Assembly: GCA_021732245.1 (NCBI GenBank)
Contig: JAKFVJ010000118.1
Location: forward strand, 1 to 14,597
Source: Candidatus Obscuribacterales bacterium
GTDB lineage: Bacteria; Cyanobacteriota; Vampirovibrionia; Obscuribacterales; Obscuribacteraceae
DNA: 14,597 bases
Direction of reading: 5' to 3'
Of this stretch, positions 1 through 6,859 are shown piece by piece (the stretch's first letter is position 1; each line of letters begins with the position of its first letter). The notes under the pieces are model-generated. The model worked only from the letters and a program-made list of their open reading frames with translations, did no database searches and was not told the origin of the DNA. Made by a program: the position numbers and the translations under genes.

Positions 1-372
1 AAGTGGCTCTCTAACTTTGATGCCGCGATATCAGATGACTTAAACACGGCCAAAGCACTGGCTCTTTTGAACGAAGTCATTGCTGAAACCGAAATGCCAC
101 CACATGTGACAATTCGCATAATTGCTATCTACGATCTCGTCTTGGGTCTAAATTTACTCAAGCAATCATCAGACGCGCTAGCATTGCGTCCAGCTAGTGC
201 CAAAATTGATGAGTCTGAAATCAACAGCTTGATCTCTCAACGTACGCAAGCAAAGAAAGACAAAGACTTTGCCAAAGCGGATCAACTTCGCAATGAATTG
301 ACAAGCAAAGGCGTTGCCATCAAAGACAGCAAAGACGGCACAACGTGGGAATGGCTTCCCGATAACAACTAG
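1..372 (+). CDS. cysS: cysteinyl-tRNA synthetase, C-terminal fragment (5' end outside window)
   Basis: This is the last ~123 codons of cysteine-tRNA ligase, which charges tRNA-Cys in the cytoplasm. The frame is open from base 1 to the TAG at 370-372, so the true start lies upstream; the ATG at 67 is internal. The fragment begins in the DALR anticodon-binding helical domain (FDAAISDDLNTAKAL, typical of CysRS). It ends with the family's C-terminal segment, an INSLISQRTQAKKDKDFAKA helix followed by ADQLRNEL and a closing GTTWEW. The catalytic HIGH and KMSKS parts are not in view. The next gene starts 2 bases downstream, so co-transcription is likely. Identification is firm from these family-specific strings; only the extent is limited. 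Confidence 0.93.
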   Translation, partial: KWLSNFDAAISDDLNTAKALALLNEVIAETEMPPHVTIRIIAIYDLVLGLNLLKQSSDALALRPASAKIDESEINSLISQRTQAKKDKDFAKADQLRNELTSKGVAIKDSKDGTTWEWLPDNN

Positions 373-374
373 CC

Positions 375-932
375 GTGCAACTGGAAACAGAAAGGCTAAT
401 TCTTCGCAGATGGCAGGATTCAGATCTGGAGCCATTTTCAGCGATTACCGCCGATACTGAAGTAAGGCGCTATTATCCCAGCACGCTCACAAAAGGCGAA
501 ACAAAATCTCTTGTTGAAAGAATCGAGTCACACTTCGCAAGAGAAGGATTTGGACTCTGGGCACTCGTTCTTAAATCGTCAGGCGAATTCATCGGCTACA
601 CCGGCCTATCCAAACCAACTTTCGAAGCACATTTCATGCCGTGCGTAGAAATCGGCTGGCAAATTTCCCGCAAGCATTGGGGCAAAGGTTATGCACCGGA
701 AGCAGCTCGGAAAAGCCTGGAAGATGGGTTTGTTCGACTCAAGCTAGAAGAAATAGTATCCTTCACCACGACACTTAACGCACAGTCTATCCGCGTGATG
801 GAGAAGCTAGGCATGCAGCGAAACCCGGCTGATGACTACGAACATCCAATGCTGCCGGACGGTCACCCCCTCAAACCCCATGTCCTCTACCGCCTCCCAA
901 AGGCTGTCTGGGCCTGCCAAACCTGGTTTTAA
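375..932 (+). CDS. GNAT-family N-acetyltransferase, RimJ/RimL type
   Basis: This 185-residue protein has the usual length of a single-domain GNAT enzyme that transfers acetyl from acetyl-CoA to an amine. It opens with the RimJ/RimL-like strand LETERLILRRWQDSDLEPF. The acetyl-CoA pyrophosphate loop is RKHWGKGYAPEA (Q/RxxGxG pattern). Near the end the typical N-x-x-S-I-R-V-M-E-K-L-G-M motif appears as NAQSIRVMEKLGM. The start is GTG at 375, directly after the cysS stop, with no clear Shine-Dalgarno, which suggests coupling to cysS. The substrate cannot be told: the subfamily includes ribosomal-protein acetyltransferases but also many small-molecule enzymes. The TAA at 930-932 is in the same frame as the following protease gene. 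Confidence 0.88.
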   Translation: MQLETERLILRRWQDSDLEPFSAITADTEVRRYYPSTLTKGETKSLVERIESHFAREGFGLWALVLKSSGEFIGYTGLSKPTFEAHFMPCVEIGWQISRKHWGKGYAPEAARKSLEDGFVRLKLEEIVSFTTTLNAQSIRVMEKLGMQRNPADDYEHPMLPDGHPLKPHVLYRLPKAVWACQTWF

Positions 933-962
933 TCTACTCGGCGTAGGTTCCCCAGTTACTTA

Positions 963-1908
963 GTGACGGTGCCAGCGTATTCTTCATGCATGGATCAATA
1001 CGCGCATCCCGATGAATACAAGTCGATTCCCGTTCTGGAAGTAGGACGTAGAGTTAGTGTCGGCTCCGACGTAGATAAAGACATCGGCTACAACGATTTT
1101 GACAGAATAGGAATAAACGCAAAGAACCCTCCTCTGGCAGATGCTGCAACTACGCGCCTTTACCGAGAAGTCGAACCAAGTGTAGTTCGCATAGAGCGAG
1201 CTGACGGCGCAACTGGTACTGGATATGTCGCAAACAATGACACCATTGTTACGGCTGCGCATGTTCTTACAGCTGGCCATATGTTTGGAAATGCGTTTTC
1301 AGCCAATGGAACTCGAGACGTAGATATAATTACTGCGGACGGCACAACTCTGCACGGCAGATCAGACATCAATTCCATAGACAAAGAACACGACGTTGCG
1401 CTCATCAGAATTCTCGATAATGCGAATCTGAATTTACCCGCGCTGGTAATCAATGATGATACCAGTCCAATTCCCGGAATGCCGGCATGGAGTCTTGGTC
1501 ATCCACTCGGACTGGCTGAAACTTACATCTCGCCAAACAATTACTTCGCTACAAAAACAGGATACGACGCAACTACGGACTTGCGGCGAGCTGAATTTCG
1601 AACAGGTCAATGAGTTCGCTAATAGATTCACAAATTACTATTACACGGAGCAAAAATATCCCGGACCGATATTTGGTTGGCACAAAACACTCCATGAAAA
1701 ATATTGGTTGTTCAAAGGACACACAGAGAAGGGTTGTTCTGGTGGACCACTTGTGAATAACCGCGGAGAAGTTATCGGAGTTGCAAGTGCACTACTAACC
1801 AAGGACACGCCGGAAAAGGCTCGTGTTGCTACCGGTTTCGTACCGATTAAGTACGCTGTAGCGCTGCTAAAAAAGCACCATCTGGACTACAAACGTATTT
1901 CTGAATAG
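963..1908 (+). pseudogene. trypsin-like serine protease, single frameshift (or sequencing error)
   Basis: Two overlapping frames together make one chymotrypsin-fold protease of about 305 residues. The 5' part (963-1613) carries the His site (TIVTAAHVL), the Asp site (KEHDVALIRI) and LGHPLG. The 3' part, one base out of frame and ending at TAG 1906-1908, carries the Ser site GCSGGPLVN and the closing strand GEVIGVASA. The whole catalytic triad is present but split. Removing one base in GCGGCG (1583-1588) would join them as TTDLRELNFEQVNEF, which reads naturally. The start is uncertain: GTG 963 or ATG 990 (MDQYAHPDEY), neither with a clear ribosome site. There is no obvious signal peptide, unlike HtrA-type relatives, and no PDZ domain follows. 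It is either a recent pseudogene, an assembly or read error, or less likely programmed +1 frameshifting. Confidence 0.8.
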
Positions 1909-1912
1909 AGCT

Positions 1913-1996
1913 CGGAGAGGGTGGGATTCGAACCCACGTGGCTTGCGCCCATCCGCTTTCGAGGCGGCTCCGTTATGACCACTTCGGTACCTCTCC
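1913..1996 (-). tRNA. tRNA-Ser(CGA)
   Basis: The reverse complement folds into a complete class II tRNA of 84 nt. The acceptor stem is GGAGAGG (1990-1996) with CCTCTCC (1914-1920), and the discriminator is G at 1913. The D stem is CCG/CGG. The anticodon loop is CTCGAAA with anticodon CGA, reading UCG serine codons. The 14-nt long variable arm (GGC-GCAA-GCC stem-loop) is diagnostic of serine tRNAs. The T arm is GTGGG-TTCGAAT-CCCAC. Pair 27-43 is a G-A mismatch. CCA is not encoded; the bases after the discriminator are AGCTC, so the terminus must be added after transcription. It lies convergent to the protease gene and downstream of the SRPBCC gene on the same strand. Confidence 0.96.
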
Positions 1997-2030
1997 ATGA
2001 GGAGGTTTTATTTTATCAGGAATCGCAATA

Positions 2031-2056
2031 ACGGGCGCATGCAATGCGCCCCTACA
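2031..2056. repeat. 26-bp palindromic repeat, copy 1
   Basis: A perfect inverted repeat GGGCGCAT-GCA-ATGCGCCC (8-bp arms, 3-nt loop) is followed by CTACA. The same 26 bases occur identically and in the same orientation at 6683-6708. This copy lies 3 bases beyond the stop codon of the minus-strand SRPBCC gene and just upstream of tRNA-Ser. A GC-rich hairpin there could help end transcription or stabilise the 3' end, but it has no T run on the minus strand, so a classical terminator is not shown. It looks like a dispersed intergenic repeat. Confidence 0.85.
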
Positions 2057-2059
2057 GAA

Positions 2060-2746
2060 CTACTGATCGACGCCGGCTTCTGGTTTGTCGGCAACGCGCG
2101 GCTTGTTCTGTGATTCAGCCTTTACCTTCAAAGCAGTCATGCAAGGAGGCAGGTCAATGCGGAACTGGCGCTTGATGAGTACTTGCGGCATGAATAAGCC
2201 ACCATCGACAAAGCCCATGTATGTGACCAATGTTTTGCTACCGCCTTGAGAAGGCTCTATTTTCCAGTAGCCGTCAATAGCTTTGAAGTCACCATCAATG
2301 CGATTCCACGCAACCATCTGGTTAGGCGTCTCTTTTACTTCCAGCGTGTAGCTGTAATCAGTGAACGCACCTGTTGGACGTGTGACGTACTTAATAACTT
2401 TATTGCCGCCGCCATTGTCTTGCATAACGAGACATTTCTTCAGTGTCGGAAATGTTGTGGCTGCATTTTTATAATCTGTACATATTTTGTAGCAAACTTC
2501 AGGACGCGCATTCACGACCATTGAACTGACGACATAGGACTTCTTGCCTATTTGTTGCTCACCTAACGTGTATGGCTGCTTCTGTGTGCCCGCTGCAAGC
2601 TCTTGCTTGGCAGAAACGCCTGGACCGGAAAGAAAAACGGCTACGGTCAACGCAGAGGCTAATGAGAGCTTGCCAATAAACGGCAAGAAGTCAAGAGTTT
2701 TCTGCTTAAACATTTGGGCACCGGTGTATAAAGACTCTGCGTCCAT
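2060..2746 (-). CDS. exported SRPBCC / START-like (COQ10-type) domain protein
   Basis: This 228-residue protein has an N-terminal signal or anchor (hydrophobic about residues 27-41, likely cleavage after VSA, residue 46) and one SRPBCC-fold domain. The domain begins at SSMVVNARPEVCYKICTDY and includes the CLVMQDNGGGNKVIKYV and DGYWKIEPSQGGSKTLVTYM strands seen in polyketide cyclase/COQ10-like proteins, which bind lipids or hydrophobic ligands in a cavity. The frame stays open to 2863. The ATG at 2746 is preferred because GAGG lies 6 bases upstream and it avoids overlap with the divergent kinase gene; ATG 2713 is an alternative giving a shorter signal peptide. The ligand is unknown. An exported copy of this fold is less common than a cytosolic one. 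It shares a ~76-bp divergent intergenic region with the lipid kinase. Confidence 0.75.
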   Translation of the reverse strand: MDAESLYTGAQMFKQKTLDFLPFIGKLSLASALTVAVFLSGPGVSAKQELAAGTQKQPYTLGEQQIGKKSYVVSSMVVNARPEVCYKICTDYKNAATTFPTLKKCLVMQDNGGGNKVIKYVTRPTGAFTDYSYTLEVKETPNQMVAWNRIDGDFKAIDGYWKIEPSQGGSKTLVTYMGFVDGGLFMPQVLIKRQFRIDLPPCMTALKVKAESQNKPRVADKPEAGVDQ

Positions 2747-2822
2747 GAGCATCCTCGGAATGGGGCTAATTGGGCAATGGTCGGTGATTTTAGCATTTGC
2801 ATGACCTTCTATCGTTAACTTC

Positions 2823-3875
2823 ATGACATCATTACAAGAATCTCTGGAACCCGTAAACAACATCGTCGTTGTCTACAACCCGATTGCCGGTCAAGCCGGC
2901 GATCCGGATTTGTGGGTGGGCACAATCGTGAATAGGCTCTGCCAACATTTTAGTTGCACAGTCACCGTTGTTCCAACTCGCGCGCATTTAAGCGGCGAAG
3001 ATATTTTGAATGCAGCACCGCAAGCGCCGGATATTGTGGTGGCAGCAGGTGGTGATGGCACGGTGCGAACATTACTTGGTGCACTTGCGCAGTCTAATTC
3101 TGCGGTGCCTGTTGGCATTGTGCCAATGGGAACTGGGAATATATTGGCGCGGAATTTGGGAATCTATGAAGACAATTTGCTAGCTGATCCGTTGCACAAA
3201 GCTTTGAACATCATCTGTCATGGAGTTACCAGAAAAATTGATCTCGGCATGATGAACGGGCATTACTTCTCTGTTGCAGCAGGGGCAGGACCAATGTCGG
3301 ATGCTGTGATTTCACCTGCGCATCAAGACAAAGCCAATTGGAAAATGCTTGCTTATGCAACATCAATGGTGCAGACATTTGCATTGCCTCCGGTTGTCTT
3401 TAGCGTAAACGCAGATGGCAGCAAATTTCAAGTTACGGCATCAGGAATTTTTGTGACGAATATCGCCGATGTAGGGATGGGAATTCTTTCGGAAACAGCA
3501 TTGCCTGATGATGGGTTGTTGGATCTTTGCATTCTGGATCCATCGCACTTTGCCGATTACCTTCAGTTGGGATTTCGTTTCTCCGTAGGATTTTTCGGTG
3601 GACAAGCACCGTATTACATTCGCAAAGTGAAAAGTGTCACACTTGATGTAATGCCGATTAAAAGTCCAATGTCGACACTGCAGAAACTTGGACACAAGAT
3701 ACGTGGTTTAATCGGCGGTTCACCGCATATTGAAGCGCCGCAACACAAACAAGTGTTGGCGATGATCGACGGCGATTCATGCGGACATACGCCGATGCAC
3801 ATAAGCGTCGTTCCCGAAGCGGTGACGTTAATCGTGCCACCGAATATGGCACGAATACTAAGCGAACCGCCGTAA
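2823..3875 (+). CDS. diacylglycerol/sphingosine-kinase family lipid kinase (YegS/DgkB-like)
   Basis: This 350-residue soluble lipid kinase of the DAGK catalytic-domain family phosphorylates diacylglycerol or a related lipid with ATP. Motifs in order are IVVVYNPIAGQAG (residues 14-26; opening strand and glycine turn), VVAAGGDGTVRTLLGAL (nucleotide-binding GGDGTV, 76-81) and GIVPMGTGNILARNLGI (PMGTGN, 101-106). The C-terminal half is the beta-sandwich domain, with LPDDGLLDLCIL and the characteristic MIDGDSCGHTPMHISVVPEA ending. Length is slightly above the usual ~300 owing to an insert of about 30 residues (SPMSTLQKLGHKIRGLIGG region). The start is ATG 2823 with no clear Shine-Dalgarno. Bacterial members include DgkB (diacylglycerol recycling) and YegS; the substrate cannot be decided here. 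Its divergent neighbour is a putative lipid-binding exported protein. Confidence 0.9.
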   Translation: MTSLQESLEPVNNIVVVYNPIAGQAGDPDLWVGTIVNRLCQHFSCTVTVVPTRAHLSGEDILNAAPQAPDIVVAAGGDGTVRTLLGALAQSNSAVPVGIVPMGTGNILARNLGIYEDNLLADPLHKALNIICHGVTRKIDLGMMNGHYFSVAAGAGPMSDAVISPAHQDKANWKMLAYATSMVQTFALPPVVFSVNADGSKFQVTASGIFVTNIADVGMGILSETALPDDGLLDLCILDPSHFADYLQLGFRFSVGFFGGQAPYYIRKVKSVTLDVMPIKSPMSTLQKLGHKIRGLIGGSPHIEAPQHKQVLAMIDGDSCGHTPMHISVVPEAVTLIVPPNMARILSEPP

Positions 3876-3896
3876 CTTTGATATACGATCCATTAT

Positions 3897-4016
3897 CTTT
3901 GTCATTCTGAGGCTTTAGCCGAAGAATCTTCCAGCAATGATTAGAAGTTCCTGTTACTGCAAGACGAACTTCTTGAACTTATTGGTAGATTCTTCGCTTT
4001 GCTCAGAATGACAAAG
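3897..4016. repeat. 120-bp nested inverted-repeat element, copy A (possible bidirectional terminator)
   Basis: The element fills the intergenic space between two convergent genes and ends against the stop codon of the minus-strand gene (TCA at 4017-4019). The outer arms are perfect 15-bp inverted repeats, CTTTGTCATTCTGAG (3897-3911) and its complement (4002-4016). Inside lie a 10-bp pair, CGAAGAATCT (3920-3929) with 3987-3996, and an 8-bp pair, AGAAGTTC (3943-3950) with 3966-3973. A long interrupted hairpin can therefore form on either strand. The left 32 bases (3898-3929) are identical to 9678-9709 of copy B. No transposase is present, so it resembles a MITE or other palindromic repeat. A terminator role is inferred only from its position. 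Confidence 0.85.
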
Positions 4017-6650
4017 TCAGCGCAACGCTTGCCCTAGTTGCGCTTTTACAAAAGCTATCTCGTCATCCGCTCCGCTGATTTGTCCATTGAGTTTGGCGGC
4101 AAGTACCGACTTCAAAACTTCGCCTATCTGCGGTCCTTGTTGGACACCCATGGCGATTAAGTCTGCTCCGCTTACGGAAAGTTCAATTGGTTTCAATTGC
4201 TCCAAGTACAACTTGACGATGCGGCGCAGCGGGCTGCCTGGGGTTGCTAGACATGCAGCGATTGCCAGCGACTGGTCACTTTGTCCTTTGAATAATTCGT
4301 AGATTTCGCTGCGTTTTAACTCTGAAGAAACAGAATTCAACTCTTCAGCCAAGACAAGTCCGCGACTAATATCACTTATATCTTGATTGCCAATCTGCAA
4401 ACGCTCCATCGCTTCCGTAGCCTGCGACGGACCGAGTTGAGCCAGCAAGACTCCCAAGTAGACAGTCCAATTATTCTCCACACGATAGTGAGCAAGCAAT
4501 CTTTCAGCTCGTCTAAGCAATCGCCTAATATCAACATCATAGCCAAGATGCGCATCCAGATAACGCAAGCGTCCGCCAAGACGCCCAAGCAAATCCAACG
4601 CCTTCAATCTGTCTTTTGATTCGAGAATCAATTGCAATTCAGTGCGCATGCGAGCACCGCCAAGATTATCGAAGATGCCCATATTTATCGCTCGTTCGGC
4701 TTGCCTACAAGTTTTGTCTCCCAGCTCAAAACCAAGCCTTGCGGCAAAGCGCGCCGCTCTAACAAGTCTTGTCGGATCTTCTATGAAACTAAACGGATGC
4801 AATATGCGCACAAGTCTTGCTTCAAGGTCTTCCAAGCCACCGAAGTAATCTATCACGTCACCAAATTGTCCGGGATTTAAGCAGACGGCCAACGCATTTA
4901 TTGTGAAGTCTCGACGATAGAGATCCTGCTCAAGACCTGATGCCTCGACAGTCGGTAACGCGGCAGGAAATTCGTAGAATTCGGTTCGCGCAGTCGAAAT
5001 GTCAATTTCCAATTTGTGCTCAGCATTGAAAATCATCGTCGCCGTTTGAAAACGATCGTGTTTGGCTACCAACTGCAAACGCCCAGGGTAAGCTATTTCC
5101 AAGGCTTTTGCCAAATCAATTGCAGAACCTTCTACGACAAAATCCAGGTCTAAATTAGGCAAACCAAGAAACAAATCACGCACACAACCACCAACTGCAT
5201 ATGCAGTCATGTTCAAAAGAGCGGCTTGGCGTCCAAGTTCTTCGAACAACCAAAGTGTTGACTCGCTCAAAATATTTAGACGATCGCGATAGTGCCCATA
5301 ACGCTTCTGCGGCAACGCAAAATGTTCTTGCTCTTCCTCAACCTGCGATCCGTAAAGAGTTCTCAACACTTCATGACGCGTGACAATGCCTATTAGCTGC
5401 TCGTTAGCGTCAAGCACCGGCAACTTGCCGATATCTTCATGAACCATAATGTGTTGAATTTCGCTAAGTGGCGTATCAGGACGTATCACCAGCACTGGTC
5501 TGCTCATAAAACCTTGCACAGGAGCATGCCCCAACTTATGATGCAGCGCTTGATCAATATCTCTACGCGATACAACACCGACAACTTCATTACCTTCGGT
5601 GACGACAAGTCCGTCTAAACCATAACGAAGCATAATCCGTGAAGCTTCTTCCATCGTTACGCGAGGTCTTACGCTTCGCACCGGTGCCTGCATAATTTCA
5701 GCAGCTGTTTTCTCAGGCTTTACCTGCTTCTTGATCAACTCTTCGACTTCGTTTATTACTTCTTCAATAGATGTTTTTCGACTAACAGCAGAACCGGCGC
5801 CCGGATGTCCATCGCCACCAAACTGCAACACAATCTGACGCACATCAATGGACTGCGTATCTGAACGGCCAACAAGGTGAATTCGATCGCGCATCTTCAC
5901 CACCGTAACAACCGCGTCTGCAGATTCAATTTCGACGAGTTTTCTAGTTAGTGTAGCCAATCCCTCAAGGTATCTTGTACGTTGCGACCAGGCGATAACC
6001 GCCTTCATACCGGACACATGCACCACTCGTCTATTGTTGATTAAGTCTTCGAGCAATTTAACTTGTTCTTCCGATTGCTTCGGATTGAGATAGTCGTTAA
6101 CTCGCGCCATATCGCCACCCTGCTCAAGCAAGTACGCAACACAAGACGCATCAAGAGCCGTCGTGCCGCTGTATGTTAAACATCCGGTATCTTCGTAAAT
6201 ACCAATCAAGAGTAGCGTTGCTTCAAAAGGAGTCAGCTTGATACCGCGTTTGCGAATTTCATCAACCAAGACTGTCGTGGTAGCTCCAACAGCCTTAACG
6301 ATCGAGTCGCCTCTTGCATTTGGTCCAAGTCCTTCCGGATCAATGTGATGGTGATCAAAAATCGTATAACCGACGGGATTATCCTTGCGACTGATGAGCT
6401 TGCGGGCAGACTCATCAAGACGATCTAAATGCTGGCAGTCAACAATGTAGATATGCTTTATGTTTTTCGCATCAATGTACTTGAGTTGCGAAAGAGGCAG
6501 TGAATCACGATAGAGGGCAAAGAATTCGCGGACGTTTCCAACCAAAGGATAGCCTGGCAGCATACGGGTGCCGGGAAACAGCTTGGTGACCGCGTACTGC
6601 GCCGCCAAAGAGTCAAAGTCCATATTGTTGTGGGTGAGTACTATTTCCAT
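4017..6650 (-). CDS. tRNA nucleotidyltransferase (CCA- or A-adding) fused to DHH/DHHA1 and two CBS domains
   Basis: This is an 877-residue fusion. Residues ~1-300 are a DHH-DHHA1 phosphoesterase module: NNMDFDSLA, VDCQ, DHHHIDPEG (DHH at 99-101), GIYEDTGCLTYSG and GGDGHPGAGS. Two CBS domains follow (~317-374 and ~380-435), then a class II poly(A) polymerase/tRNA nucleotidyltransferase head with GGCVRD (487-492), the metal-binding LDLDF (500-504), RRDFTINALA (579-588) and EDPTRLVRAARFAARLGFEL (624-643), and a helical C-terminus. Proteins of this architecture occur in cyanobacteria and several other phyla; some are A-adding enzymes that work with a separate CC-adding enzyme, so the exact activity is open. 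ATG 6650 (MEIVLTHNN) is chosen because it fits the family. The 14-residue upstream extension begins at a GTG inside a dispersed repeat. Confidence 0.9.
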   Translation of the reverse strand: MEIVLTHNNMDFDSLAAQYAVTKLFPGTRMLPGYPLVGNVREFFALYRDSLPLSQLKYIDAKNIKHIYIVDCQHLDRLDESARKLISRKDNPVGYTIFDHHHIDPEGLGPNARGDSIVKAVGATTTVLVDEIRKRGIKLTPFEATLLLIGIYEDTGCLTYSGTTALDASCVAYLLEQGGDMARVNDYLNPKQSEEQVKLLEDLINNRRVVHVSGMKAVIAWSQRTRYLEGLATLTRKLVEIESADAVVTVVKMRDRIHLVGRSDTQSIDVRQIVLQFGGDGHPGAGSAVSRKTSIEEVINEVEELIKKQVKPEKTAAEIMQAPVRSVRPRVTMEEASRIMLRYGLDGLVVTEGNEVVGVVSRRDIDQALHHKLGHAPVQGFMSRPVLVIRPDTPLSEIQHIMVHEDIGKLPVLDANEQLIGIVTRHEVLRTLYGSQVEEEQEHFALPQKRYGHYRDRLNILSESTLWLFEELGRQAALLNMTAYAVGGCVRDLFLGLPNLDLDFVVEGSAIDLAKALEIAYPGRLQLVAKHDRFQTATMIFNAEHKLEIDISTARTEFYEFPAALPTVEASGLEQDLYRRDFTINALAVCLNPGQFGDVIDYFGGLEDLEARLVRILHPFSFIEDPTRLVRAARFAARLGFELGDKTCRQAERAINMGIFDNLGGARMRTELQLILESKDRLKALDLLGRLGGRLRYLDAHLGYDVDIRRLLRRAERLLAHYRVENNWTVYLGVLLAQLGPSQATEAMERLQIGNQDISDISRGLVLAEELNSVSSELKRSEIYELFKGQSDQSLAIAACLATPGSPLRRIVKLYLEQLKPIELSVSGADLIAMGVQQGPQIGEVLKSVLAAKLNGQISGADDEIAFVKAQLGQALR

Positions 6651-6682
6651 GTTAACCACTCGTCTTATGAACCATCGCGGGC

Positions 6683-6708
6683 ACGGGCGCATGCAATGCG
6701 CCCCTACA
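6683..6708. repeat. 26-bp palindromic repeat, copy 2
   Basis: Identical to 2031-2056 and in the same orientation, with a perfect 8-bp-arm hairpin (GGGCGCAT/ATGCGCCC) and CTACA tail. It lies 33 bases upstream of the start of the minus-strand DHH-CBS-nucleotidyltransferase gene, in its 5' leader or promoter region. Flanking bases differ from copy 1 beyond the 26-mer, which marks the element's borders. Confidence 0.85.
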
Positions 6709-6754
6709 ACCGAGAAAACGAATCATCTCCTACCCTAGCCTTACTAAGTTACAT

Positions 6755-6783
6755 TATGACGGCAATATGACGGAAGATGAAGG
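6755..6783 (+). promoter_or_regulatory. 11-bp-spaced direct repeats upstream of nfeD-flotillin operon (candidate regulator site)
   Basis: TATGACGG occurs at 6755-6762 and again exactly 11 bases later at 6766-6773, followed by a degenerate third copy GATGAAGG at 6776-6783. Tandem repeats one helical turn apart are the usual target layout of OmpR/PhoB-type response regulators. A weak -10-like TATAGG lies at 6804-6809. The rest of the ~209-bp divergent region (6651-6859) holds the palindromic repeat and no other gene. The function is inferred only from the pattern. Confidence 0.35.
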
Positions 6784-6859
6784 TTAAGTACTAATACAAG
6801 TTTATAGGCTGCATATGTGAGGTATTAACGACCTGAAGGCTTCTCTGAGGCTTAAGAAG

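Noticed and set aside
1583..1588. Programmed +1 frameshift in the serine protease
   Set aside because: No slippery codon with a rare or stop codon at the shift point and no stimulatory structure are visible; error or pseudogene is simpler.
1997..2059. A promoter for tRNA-Ser on the minus strand
   Set aside because: A TAAAAT-like box exists in the AT-rich stretch, but no -35 at acceptable spacing could be found, so it is not listed as a feature.
2246..2804. Open frames on the plus strand across the SRPBCC gene (2246-2524, 2544-2804)
   Set aside because: They are antisense shadows of a recognised gene, with Cys-rich, non-protein-like composition and no family motif.
2747..2863. Longer N-terminus of the SRPBCC protein (start at 2863)
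   Set aside because: It would overlap the divergent kinase gene and place 39 extra polar residues before the signal peptide. ATG 2746 has a GAGG ribosome site.
4383..5383. Plus-strand open frames within the nucleotidyltransferase gene
   Set aside because: They are opposite-strand shadows of a strongly conserved coding region and have no recognisable domain.
6651..6692. 14-residue N-terminal extension of the DHH-CBS-nucleotidyltransferase starting at GTG 6692
   Set aside because: The start codon lies inside the 26-bp dispersed palindrome, and MEIVLTHNNMDFD at 6650 fits the DHH-domain N-terminus.
6651..6859. Cobalamin riboswitch in front of the operon containing the BtuF-like gene
   Set aside because: No B12-box-like sequence or suitable stem array was seen here, and btuF is the last gene of the set, coupled to the gene before it.
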